Part shown: one piece after another, positions 1 to 5,340 of the stretch
Position numbering within the stretch: the first letter of the stretch is position 1
How the letters are laid out: every line of letters starts with the position of its first letter
NCBI GenBank assembly: GCA_026002695.1
Contig: BOCB01000077.1
Location: forward strand, 1-5,460
Origin: Synergistales bacterium
GTDB taxonomy: Bacteria; Synergistota; Synergistia; Synergistales; Synergistaceae
Length of the DNA stretch: 5,460 bases
Direction of reading: 5' to 3'
Notes under the pieces: model-generated
Database searches by the model: none
What the model saw: only the letters and a program-made list of their open reading frames with translations
Told to the model about the DNA's origin: nothing
Position numbers and translations under genes: made by a program

Positions 1-1
1 A

Positions 2-103
2 ATTGCCGCCGGCTTGGCTGAAATATTTGGCAAATTATACACCGGAATGTCATCATTTTTTGACAGACCGCCGCGCTCAAATCAGCGTTGCCTTTGGAGG
101 TGA
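2..103 (+). pseudogene. Tail of a helical domain from an upstream LRR-protein paralogue (fragment)
   Basis: The frame beginning at base 2 is open until a TGA at 101-103 and enters from outside the window. Its residues around FGKLYTGMSSFFDR weakly match FGSLVRCMTMLWER near the end of the helical domain encoded at 301-660 (shared FG.L, a following M, and an acidic residue plus R). In both places this segment is followed by a proline-containing linker and then by LRR sequence in another frame. I read it as the end of the helical domain of a first tandem copy, cut off from its LRR part by a frameshift near 85-110. The match is short, so this is tentative. It could also be chance open frame. Confidence 0.3.
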
Positions 104-699
104 GCTTGAAAAATGGGGAAACTCAAAGCGTACAGTCTATTGACAAATACGCTTTTTTGAATTGTGAAAAACTGACAATCTATGTTAGTGATTCTCAATC
201 ATACGCATTGAGATACGCGAAAGAAAACAATATAGCCACTCAGGAATCTTTTGGGCGAGGCAGTACAATTGATTGTATAATCGAAGAAGGGGCCGTTAAT
301 ATGCCAGCGCAAGACGCTCTTGACGGAACGATAAGAATATTAAATTATGTTCACAACATAATAACCTTTAGGTTACGTGGGCATGTTAACAAGGTAATAA
401 TGAGCATGAAAAGTCTAAAAACAAACATAATGCAAGGCATTACAAGTAATATGGACAGCGGCACAAGATATTATCTGTTGGACTCAATACGTATATTACA
501 TTATTTAATCAAGGATCACGCAAACGATAATAATTTTGGAGAGGGCGGTAAAATGGGAGATGCCGTATTTAGCTTTTTTGGCAGCTTAGTAAGGTGTATG
601 ACCATGCTATGGGAGAGAAGTGAACCTAAACCCGCCGCCTCTGCGAAGACTACCCCGGTTCCGGGAAGCAGCAGCGATTATTTATGCGATAGGGGATAG
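88..699 (+). CDS. Hybrid reading frame: BspA-like LRR end followed by a helical domain and Pro/Ala/Ser linker
   Basis: The open frame gives 203 residues from a TTG at 88 (GTG at 100 and TTG at 106 also possible); no start is well supported. Residues 15-50 carry a typical C-terminal BspA/LRR_5 unit: an IDKYAF.NC core, then LTIY and a SYALRYAKENNI tail. LRR_5 proteins usually stop soon after such a tail, but this frame continues. Residues 72-175 look mostly alpha-helical, with alternating hydrophobic and basic stretches and a hydrophobic end (FSFFGSL). Residues 179-196 are a Pro/Ala/Ser/Thr linker. An ATG at 301 follows a good purine-rich site (GAAGGGG, about 8 bases away) and may be the true start of a second gene encoding helical domain, linker and LRR. 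The frame stops at 697 just as LRR sequence resumes in the next frame, so the gene is probably broken. The helical part is only about 35-38% GC, well below the genes downstream. I do not recognise this domain. Confidence 0.5.
   Translation: MPLEVSLKNGETQSVQSIDKYAFLNCEKLTIYVSDSQSYALRYAKENNIATQESFGRGSTIDCIIEEGAVNMPAQDALDGTIRILNYVHNIITFRLRGHVNKVIMSMKSLKTNIMQGITSNMDSGTRYYLLDSIRILHYLIKDHANDNNFGEGGKMGDAVFSFFGSLVRCMTMLWERSEPKPAASAKTTPVPGSSSDYLCDRG
139..240 (+). repeat. LRR module, copy 1 (pairs with 757-859)
   Basis: This stretch and 757-859 encode the same LRR end: AF..C..LTIY, then SYA.RYA, then NNI. Short blocks are identical in DNA: TGACAATCTAT (173-183 and 792-802), TCATACGC (199-206 and 815-822) and GATACGCG (212-219 and 828-835). 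They are diverged paralogous modules about 620 bases apart, not a recent duplication, since copy 1 has one extra codon and many substitutions. Confidence 0.6.
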
Positions 700-868
700 T
701 GCATTTGTAAATTTTGCAGACATTCAGAAAGTGGTCATTTCAACCGGAATAAAGTATATCTGGGAATGGGCGTTTGCGGGTTGCAAAGCGTTGACAATCT
801 ATTGCACAGCCGGTTCATACGCGGAGCGATACGCGCGAAAAAATAACATAAAATACGCTAAGGCGTAA
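620..868 (+). pseudogene. BspA-like LRR C-terminal fragment, frameshifted from the helical part upstream
   Basis: From about 683 this frame encodes about two LRR_5 units: IGDSAFVNFADIQKVVIS, then a second unit with WAFAGCKALTIY, ending in SYAERYARKNNIKYAKA and a TAA at 866-868. This is the usual C-terminal cap of BspA-type surface LRR proteins, which contact protein or carbohydrate ligands. The GTG at 620 is only the first possible start. It has no properly spaced ribosome site, and the residues up to about 682 do not look natural, while the other frame carries a plausible linker there. A one-base shift between about 660 and 690 (near an AGC triplet run and a GGGG) would join the frames into helical domain, linker and LRR. 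LRR_5 proteins usually have many more repeats, so internal repeats may also have been deleted. The stop lies 17 bases before the vWA gene, suggesting an originally shared operon. Confidence 0.5.
757..859 (+). repeat. LRR module, copy 2 (pairs with 139-240)
   Basis: Second copy of the LRR end described at 139-240. Protein identity is concentrated in the LRR core (AF, C, LTIY) and the terminal tail (SYA.RYA, NNI). Recombination between such modules is a plausible route to the frame breaks seen in this region. Confidence 0.6.
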
Positions 869-885
869 TGCAGGGGGGAAGCAAA

Positions 886-1608
886 ATGTCAGAACTGAAA
901 AGGCCGGGCGGCGAATTAGCGAGCAGGCCGCTTCACTTTATTTGGATCGTGGACTGCTCAGGCTCCATGTGCGGGGAGAAGATCGGATCGCTAAACCACG
1001 CGATTCAATCGACAATCCCGGAAATGGCGGACGCCGCGAGGAACAATCCCAACGCGCAGCTGCTGATTCGGACGCTGAAATTTTCAACGGGAGCGTCGTG
1101 GGTTACGTCCTCTCCGGTCAATATGGAGGATTTCGCGTGGGACGATTTGAGCGCGGAGGGCGTAACCGATTTGGGCAAGGCGTTTGAACTGCTCGCGGCG
1201 CAGCTCACCATCCCGCCGATGACGGACAGGGCGCTGCCTCCCGTATTGGTTCTGCTTTCGGACGGCCAGCCCACGGACGATTACAAGCAGTCGCTCGATA
1301 AGCTGCTCCATCTGCCGTGGGGGAAGAAGGCAGTGAGGATTGCCATTTCAATCGGCCAAGACGCGGACGATGACGTGCTGCGCGACTTCACCGGCAACCG
1401 TGAGCTTGTATTACAGGCCAACAACCCGACGGCGCTTGTGAATATGATAAAGTGGGCGTCCACTGCGGCTTCACTCGTGTCCGCTCCCGCCAGCCGCCCC
1501 GCCGATGTGCAGGCCGCTTCCGATGTCAGCGGAGGGAGCGCGCCGCTGATTCTCGACATGAACAATATTCCGAATCCGAGCGATGTACAAGACGGTGATG
1601 TTTGGTAG
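886..1608 (+). CDS. TerY-like von Willebrand factor A (vWA) domain protein
   Basis: Predicted cytoplasmic metal-dependent binding protein of the TerY type, likely a scaffold for phospho-signalling. The 240 residues form essentially one vWA domain (about 12-195). The metal-ion-dependent adhesion site is complete: DCSGS at 23-27 (Asp23, Ser25, Ser27), Thr94 in GVTD, and Asp126 in LLSDGQPT. The segment PWGKKAVRIAISIG fits the later core of the fold. A flexible Ala/Ser/Pro tail (about 198-220) ends in a short hydrophobic and acidic peptide (LILDMNNIP). I chose the ATG at 886 because AGGGGGGAA at 872-880 is well spaced; an ATG at 868 overlaps the preceding TAA but has no such site. The gene is followed after 15 bases by a PP2C phosphatase and then by a TerY-C-like zinc ribbon. 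In comparative genomics of Ter systems (Anantharaman, Iyer and Aravind) TerY, PP2C and a Ser/Thr kinase form a 'TerY-P' triad. The partnership here is inferred from that context. Confidence 0.88.
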   Translation: MSELKRPGGELASRPLHFIWIVDCSGSMCGEKIGSLNHAIQSTIPEMADAARNNPNAQLLIRTLKFSTGASWVTSSPVNMEDFAWDDLSAEGVTDLGKAFELLAAQLTIPPMTDRALPPVLVLLSDGQPTDDYKQSLDKLLHLPWGKKAVRIAISIGQDADDDVLRDFTGNRELVLQANNPTALVNMIKWASTAASLVSAPASRPADVQAASDVSGGSAPLILDMNNIPNPSDVQDGDVW

Positions 1609-1623
1609 AGCGGGAGGTGCTGC

Positions 1624-2463
1624 ATGAGTTCCGCGCAAATTTTTGGCGAAAGCGTACAAGGAGCCTCGCACAAGCGTTCCGGTAAGGAGTGTCAGGATAG
1701 CAATAGAGGTTTTTCACTGGGTCAGGCCAGTATTTTATCCGTTGCGGACGGTCATGGAAGCAATTCTTGTCCGTACAGCAAAACCGGCTCCGTAATCGCG
1801 GTGAGCGCCTTTTGTAAAATCATGAGGGATTACTGCAAGCATTACGCGAACGACATGGAAACTTTGCTGACCTTTCTCAATCGCGAGGGCGATACGAAGG
1901 TCGCGCAAGAGATTGATCAGGAATGGAAGCGGCGTGTTCGCAAGGTTCATAAGGACAATAAGCGCGAGCAATACGTTAATGACAAAGGCGAGAAGGATTA
2001 CGCGGCCATTTACGCTCTATACGGCTCGACTCTTCTCGGTCTTTTGATCGCGCCATCTTTCTTGTTCGCCTTCCAGCTCGGCGACGGAGATATGGCGTGT
2101 ATCAGCGACGCCGGTGCCGAGCCGATTATTGTTACGGAGAAGATACTCGGCACGGAAACACACTCCCTGTCCAAGTTGGATGCGTGGAAAAAGGCCATAA
2201 CGCGGACAAAGCGAACTGTTTCCGATACGCCTGAGCCGCCTCACGCTTTCATGCTGACTACCGACGGTTTTGCCAACAGCTACGCGAGCCAAGAGGAATA
2301 CACAAAATCGGCGGGAGAATATTTTGCCCTTATACAAAAGCATGGCGCGGAGGCTGTATCGAGTAATTTGAGGCAATGGCTGTCGGAAACAAGCGAGATG
2401 GGCTGCGGCGATGACATAACGGCCTTGATCGCTTATTTTGACGGGAAGGAGCAACCCGAATGA
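1624..2463 (+). CDS. PP2C-family (PPM) serine/threonine protein phosphatase
   Basis: Metal-dependent phosphatase expected to remove phosphate from Ser/Thr on proteins in the cytoplasm. The 279 residues are one PP2C domain with its motifs in order: the early acidic pair CQDSN (Asp25), VADGHGS (Asp42, Gly43), YGSTLLG (133-139), QLGDGD (151-156), LTTDGFAN with Asp214, and GCGDDITALIA with Asp263/Asp264. The metal-binding aspartates are present, so the enzyme is probably active. A lysine/arginine-rich helical insert (about 100-125) sits before the YGST motif. The start at 1624 is supported by GGAGG at 1613-1617, six bases upstream. It is the middle gene of the operon: 15 bases after the vWA gene, and its TGA overlaps the ATG of the next gene. 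In TerY-P cassettes the phosphatase opposes a Ser/Thr kinase, but no kinase is present in this window, so it may act on a substrate phosphorylated by a kinase encoded elsewhere. Confidence 0.93.
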   Translation: MSSAQIFGESVQGASHKRSGKECQDSNRGFSLGQASILSVADGHGSNSCPYSKTGSVIAVSAFCKIMRDYCKHYANDMETLLTFLNREGDTKVAQEIDQEWKRRVRKVHKDNKREQYVNDKGEKDYAAIYALYGSTLLGLLIAPSFLFAFQLGDGDMACISDAGAEPIIVTEKILGTETHSLSKLDAWKKAITRTKRTVSDTPEPPHAFMLTTDGFANSYASQEEYTKSAGEYFALIQKHGAEAVSSNLRQWLSETSEMGCGDDITALIAYFDGKEQPE

Positions 2464-2813
2464 ATGAAGCTGTAATCGCGTTGTGCAAATGCAAGAAAAG
2501 CAAAAAACTGTACGGCGTCCGGTTTGAGAGAACCGGAGCAAATGACTGGCAATATACTTGGGCTTTCCCCATCAAAGAAGCGACTGCTCAGAGGGAGGGC
2601 TATGGCGGAACGACGATTACCGGCAATATTGAACCAGCTCCCGGCTATCCCGGCTGCCCCTATTGCGGCTCTAAATATTTTGTCGTCTGCCAGTGCGGGA
2701 AACTAAACTGCAATATTTCGACAAGCAATTTGTTTACCTGCGAGTGGTGCGGGCTGACCGGCGCATTGACTGCCGGAATCGGCGGCGGCATAAAGACGGG
2801 CAAAGACCGCTGA
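2460..2813 (+). CDS. Stand-alone TerY-C-like zinc-ribbon protein
   Basis: Small (117-residue) probable metal-binding protein. Its nine cysteines fall in paired knuckles: C9/C11, CPYCG (66-69), CQCGKLNC (77-84) and CEWCG (94-97). Between the first and second groups lie W-Y-W-F and an EGYGG turn. This layout matches what I recall of the TerY-C domain, a cysteine-rich module first described at the C-terminus of some TerY proteins. Here it is a separate polypeptide, while the vWA protein two genes upstream has no such domain. The ATG at 2460 overlaps the phosphatase stop (ATGA), with AAGGAG at 2446-2451, so translation is coupled and a shared complex is likely. After CEWCG comes only a Gly-rich, Lys-containing tail. 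The assignment to TerY-C is from motif spacing and neighbours, not from an alignment; a generic double zinc ribbon is the alternative. Confidence 0.75.
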   Translation: MNEAVIALCKCKKSKKLYGVRFERTGANDWQYTWAFPIKEATAQREGYGGTTITGNIEPAPGYPGCPYCGSKYFVVCQCGKLNCNISTSNLFTCEWCGLTGALTAGIGGGIKTGKDR

Positions 2814-2854
2814 TGTGGTCGAGCAGATAAAGAGTAAACCTTCAAACACTCTGA

Positions 2855-3481
2855 TCATTCATAGAGCGGAAACCAGATGTGGTTCGGGGAATCCTTTGTG
2901 ATTAGATTATTTCGACTGCACTTGCCTCCTTGTGGTTTTGACGCGTTTAATCCCATTTTGCCGCATCTGGAGCACTGCCAGCGTTTGGGTTTGGGAGGTT
3001 TTTGTTGCTGCGTTGGAGTTGTTACAGGAACATATCTGATTTCGTTTGGCGGCTGTCGTTTCTGCCGTTCTTCCGCTAAACGCGCCGATTCTCTTGCGGA
3101 GGCCGCCTCTTTTGCGGCTCTTCTTTCTGCTTCTTCCGCCCTTCTGCTTGCCTCTTCCGTTTTTTCTTGATATTCATCGGCTCTTGAACTTGCCGCCTCC
3201 AAGGCCAAATCGGTCGTTTCCCTAAAGGAATTGTATTCAGACAGGAGCGCGTCGTAATTTGCCTTCAGGTTGTTTATTTCCGCTATGACCGGTTTGTAGG
3301 ATGCGACTTCTTCTTTAAGCTGCAAGAGTTCGGCTGTGAGCATATCTTTTTCCGCTTGCAGTTTGGCTTCGGTTTCTTGGTTTGACTGCATTGTAAAAAG
3401 CACCATGCCTCCTGAGACGCCAATAAGGATGGCGGCGGCCAATGCCAGAAAAACAATATTCCCGAAGCCTTCATGTCTCAT
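2855..3481 (-). CDS. Membrane-anchored coiled-coil protein with C-terminal zinc-ribbon-like motif
   Basis: Not a gene I can name. Read from the ATG at 3481, about 208 residues. A short charged start is followed by one hydrophobic segment (about 8-30), a signal anchor or single membrane span. Residues about 35-145 are a long coiled coil, the second half very rich in Ala, Glu and Arg (for example EEAERRAAKEAASARE). A Pro/Gln/Lys linker (about 146-168) leads to WQCSRCGKMG, then KPQGGKC and a final NHIW: Cys-x2-Cys, a third Cys and a His that could bind one zinc ion. A TTG one codon upstream (3484) has slightly better spacing to GGAGG (9 bases against 12), so either start is possible. The gene converges on the TerY-like operon, 41 bases from its end, and has its own promoter, so it is a separate transcription unit. 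A role as membrane partner of the operon or as an unrelated island gene cannot be decided. Confidence 0.72.
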   Translation of the reverse strand: MRHEGFGNIVFLALAAAILIGVSGGMVLFTMQSNQETEAKLQAEKDMLTAELLQLKEEVASYKPVIAEINNLKANYDALLSEYNSFRETTDLALEAASSRADEYQEKTEEASRRAEEAERRAAKEAASARESARLAEERQKRQPPNEIRYVPVTTPTQQQKPPKPKRWQCSRCGKMGLNASKPQGGKCSRNNLITKDSPNHIWFPLYE

Positions 3482-3535
3482 CAATAGGATGCGCCTCCAT
3501 TCACGCGCGCAGTGAAATACTTACTTGATAAGCGC

Positions 3536-3564
3536 ATTATATACTACTTTTCAGCTACTGTCAG
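3536..3564 (-). promoter_or_regulatory. Sigma70-type promoter for the coiled-coil membrane gene
   Basis: On the minus strand CTGACA (3559-3564) and a perfect TATAAT (3536-3541) are separated by exactly 17 bases. The -35 box overlaps the integrase stop codon. The predicted start of transcription, near 3529, leaves a leader of about 45-50 bases containing GGAGG before the gene start. Confidence 0.65.
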
Positions 3565-4787
3565 TCCAGCATTTCGACGGCTCGCAGCTTGTTCTCCGGC
3601 GCTAAGTGCGCGTAACGCAGGGTCATCTTCAAGTCAGCATGTCCGAGGAGCTCCCGGACGGTATTCAGGTCAATTCCTTTCATAACGAGCTGAGAGGCGA
3701 AGTCGTGTCTCATGTCATGCCAACGAAAATCCTGAATATCGGCTTTTTTCAGCAGCGTCTCCCATGAGTGAACGCAACTCTCCATTTTCTTGCCTGTTTT
3801 GGGTGAGGGAAAGATGAGACTGCCGGAAGCAGTGTGTTTGGATTGTTTCTGCCAAGCTGAAAGAGTGCCCGACGCCAATTTGTTGAGCGACACATAATAT
3901 TGCTTGTCGGCTTTGGACGTGGCGGCGCGAACCATTACCGTTCTGTCCGCAAAATTCACATCGCGCCATTCGAGCGACAATATGGAGTTTCGTCTTATGC
4001 CGGTAGATAAGCTCAGGATAACGATAGGTTTCAGATAATCTGCAAACTCACCATCACCAATAGGCTCTACTGTTTCCAATCCTCTGGCTCTCAGCCATTT
4101 ATTATGACTGTCGCGTCCCTCGCGTATTTCCTTCTCCCGTTTATCCAAGGCCGCTATAAGCCGCGCCCTTTCGTCCTCAGTGAGATAACGGACTTTCTGA
4201 ACAGAATCTCTTTCAGGTAATGTTTCGAGCCTCGCGAAGGGATTAACCTCAATGATACCCCTTTTCACCGCCCAATTAACAGCTGATGTCAGAGCAGTTG
4301 CCATCCTGTTCAAAGAGGAGGCTTTAACGTCTTTGTCTTTCTTCTTTTTCGTCCTCCATTGTTCGATTTGTGCAACGTTAAGTGCCTCCAGCGGCGTATC
4401 GAATAAATGGCCGAAGTTTGTTCTTATCGTGGTTACTGTATCTTTGCCAGTTTTTCTGTTCTCCATCACCCAAGGTTCGTAAATATCTTTGAGGAAACTG
4501 CCCAGCGTTATCTTCTCCTCCGGCTCTGATGGGTCTTCTCCGCGCTCGACATACGACAGAAACTCCCTCGCAGCTTCCCTCGCCTCCGCGACGGTGTACA
4601 AGTTCGCATCGCCAATCTTGTACGTCGCCCGCTTTCCATTACCCCGCTTGTAGTCCACGCAGTAGGTTTTCTTTCCCCCATAACTGACCGACATGACAAA
4701 GCCCTTCAAAAGCATGTCGCGTACCCAGAATAACTTGCCCGAAGGCTTGGTATTATTGACTACTGATTGAGTTAGTTTGACCTGCAC
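3561..4787 (-). CDS. Tyrosine recombinase (site-specific integrase) of the island
   Basis: Integrase that cuts and rejoins DNA at att sites to insert or excise the element. Numbered from a TTG at 4793 (410 residues), the N-terminal 90 residues resemble the arm-DNA-binding module common in island integrases (WVRD...YGGKKTYCVDYK, then the YKIGDA segment). Residues about 95-190 are the SAM-like core-binding domain, and about 200-400 the catalytic domain. Catalytic residues are complete: Arg267 in STGIRR, Lys294 in TSKADK, His359 and Arg362 in WHDMRHDF, His385 in LLGHAD and Tyr394 in TLRYAHL. Length is normal for the family and there is no frameshift. I prefer the GTG at 4787 because GGAG lies nine bases upstream; the TTG at 4793 is only about three bases from it. 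The gene reads away from the att site and has its own promoter, the usual layout for an integrase at an island end. Confidence 0.92.
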   Translation of the reverse strand: MQVKLTQSVVNNTKPSGKLFWVRDMLLKGFVMSVSYGGKKTYCVDYKRGNGKRATYKIGDANLYTVAEAREAAREFLSYVERGEDPSEPEEKITLGSFLKDIYEPWVMENRKTGKDTVTTIRTNFGHLFDTPLEALNVAQIEQWRTKKKKDKDVKASSLNRMATALTSAVNWAVKRGIIEVNPFARLETLPERDSVQKVRYLTEDERARLIAALDKREKEIREGRDSHNKWLRARGLETVEPIGDGEFADYLKPIVILSLSTGIRRNSILSLEWRDVNFADRTVMVRAATSKADKQYYVSLNKLASGTLSAWQKQSKHTASGSLIFPSPKTGKKMESCVHSWETLLKKADIQDFRWHDMRHDFASQLVMKGIDLNTVRELLGHADLKMTLRYAHLAPENKLRAVEMLD

Positions 4788-4821
4788 CTGCAATCACTCC
4801 CTTCAAAGCGAAATAAAAGTT

Positions 4822-4840
4822 TTTACTCCGTATTTACTCC
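4822..4840 (-). repeat. Two 8-base direct repeats in the integrase leader
   Basis: TTTACTCC (GGAGTAAA on the coding strand) occurs at 4822-4829 and 4833-4840, one DNA helical turn (11 bases) apart. The pair lies just downstream of the integrase -10 box, around the expected start of transcription. It could be an operator for a repressor or excisionase, or arm-type integrase sites. The bases are seen; the role is inferred. Confidence 0.4.
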
Positions 4841-4845
4841 TGACC

Positions 4846-4873
4846 AGTATAAACTACCACGTCAAAAGGTCAA
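4846..4873 (-). promoter_or_regulatory. Sigma70-type promoter of the integrase gene
   Basis: On the minus strand TTGACC (4868-4873) and TATACT (4846-4851) are 16 bases apart, each with five of six consensus bases. Transcription would start near 4839, inside the direct repeats at 4822-4840, giving a leader of about 50 bases before the GTG at 4787. Confidence 0.55.
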
Positions 4874-4971
4874 TAGACAAAACTAATAGAATGCTGTACA
4901 ATGGGATTGTTAGCTGATTTAGAGGTCGATAGTTTCTTGCAAGGTTCCGTAAGGAATATAATTATTTCTCC

Positions 4972-5016
4972 CTCACACGGAAGAAGTCACAGGTTCGAAC
5001 CCTGTGTCGCCCACCA
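4972..5016 (+). other. 3' fragment of tRNA-Val(CAC): likely right attachment site (attR)
   Basis: The sequence folds as the 3' part of a tRNA. The anticodon loop CTCACAC (4972-4978) has T33, anticodon CAC (4974-4976, valine) and A37. It is followed by the 3' anticodon strand GGAAG, a five-base variable loop and a perfect T-arm (ACAGG, TTCGAAC, CCTGT). Then come the acceptor strand GTCGCCC, discriminator A and encoded CCA (5014-5016). No matching 5' acceptor (GGGCGAC) or D-arm lies upstream, so this is not a working gene. The bases before the loop (TCTCC) still pair partly with GGAAG, as expected of an integrase core site. Together with the adjacent integrase this marks the right boundary of the island. 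The crossover probably lies in or next to the anticodon loop. Confidence 0.8.
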
Positions 5017-5340
5017 AGAAATAGCAAGGCTTCAGATGATTTAAGCCTGGAGTCTTGTTCGTTTCTATGGACGCTATATGGACGGAACGAAAGATACAAG
5101 ATGAACAAAAACAGGGCTTGGATACAGAATGAATAATATGTGTAACTATTCAGTCGTTATGCAAAATGAGTGAAATTTCCACAGAATATCGCTTTCACAG
5201 TATCTGCAAAGCTGTCGCCGAATTTTACAACAGTACCTACAATAGACGACGTTTTTGCAAAATCTTCCGCGCCGCTTTCTGTGCGAAACCCGCCTGTGAC
5301 TTTCTGTTTGACTTTGTTATTGCGAATATAGTACTTTAAC
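5017..5340. other. Non-coding stretch between the attachment site and the IS630 remnant
   Basis: No gene is convincing here. Just after the tRNA fragment AGGCTT (5027-5032) can pair with AAGCCT (5043-5048) across a 10-base loop, perhaps a remnant of the tRNA terminator, but no T-run follows. TGAATA (5130-5135) and TATTCA (5147-5152) form another short inverted repeat. On the minus strand 5157-5420 is open for 87 codons and overlaps the transposase end in another frame. Its second half (from about KVTGGFRTESGAEDF) looks more protein-like than its start, but no ribosome site or family is recognisable. Confidence 0.4.
5066..5084 (+). repeat. Two 8-base direct repeats to the right of the attachment site
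   Basis: TATGGACG occurs at 5066-5073 and 5077-5084, again with an 11-base pitch, about 50 bases beyond the tRNA fragment. It may be a protein-binding site or chance; if the boundary at 5016 is right it belongs to the chromosome. Confidence 0.3.

Larger units (their letters stand above)
1..5016. mobile_element. Right-hand part of a tRNA-Val-integrated genomic island
   Basis: A tyrosine recombinase gene read leftwards lies about 180 bases from a 3' tRNA fragment at 4972-5016. Tyrosine integrases commonly recombine at the 3' half of a tRNA gene; the intact tRNA is rebuilt at one end and a duplicated 3' fragment is left at the other. The fragment here points rightwards and lacks a 5' half, so the island should lie to its left and the chromosome to its right. 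The cargo in view is the LRR gene remnants, the vWA/PP2C/zinc-ribbon operon and the coiled-coil membrane gene. The left end is outside the window, so 1 is only the window edge. That all the cargo belongs to one element is inference. Confidence 0.5.

Noticed and set aside
791..820. Promoter for the vWA operon starting with TTGACA at 791
   Set aside because: The best -10 at 17 bases is TTCATA, a poor match, and the TTGACA is part of a conserved LRR coding block (LTIY).
1005..1311. Long minus-strand open frames opposite the vWA gene
   Set aside because: They are antisense shadows of a GC-rich gene, with no ribosome sites and no recognisable protein features.
2831..2852. Possible terminator hairpin between the convergent genes (AGAGT...ACTCT)
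   Set aside because: Five-base stem, 12-base loop and no T-run on either side; too weak to call.
2877..3170. Plus-strand open frame of 97 codons opposite the coiled-coil gene
   Set aside because: It mirrors the Ala/Glu/Arg codons of the real gene as Ser/Ala/Leu/Phe and has no support as a protein.
4903..4935. Sequence resembling a tRNA 5' half (GGGATTGTTAGCTGATTTAG)
   Set aside because: Only the first three bases pair with the acceptor strand at 5006-5012, and the distance to the anticodon loop is about 38 bases too long. Probably chance.
4945..4956. Perfect TTCC-GTAA-GGAA hairpin between integrase and att site
   Set aside because: Four-base stem only; too short to be informative without comparison.
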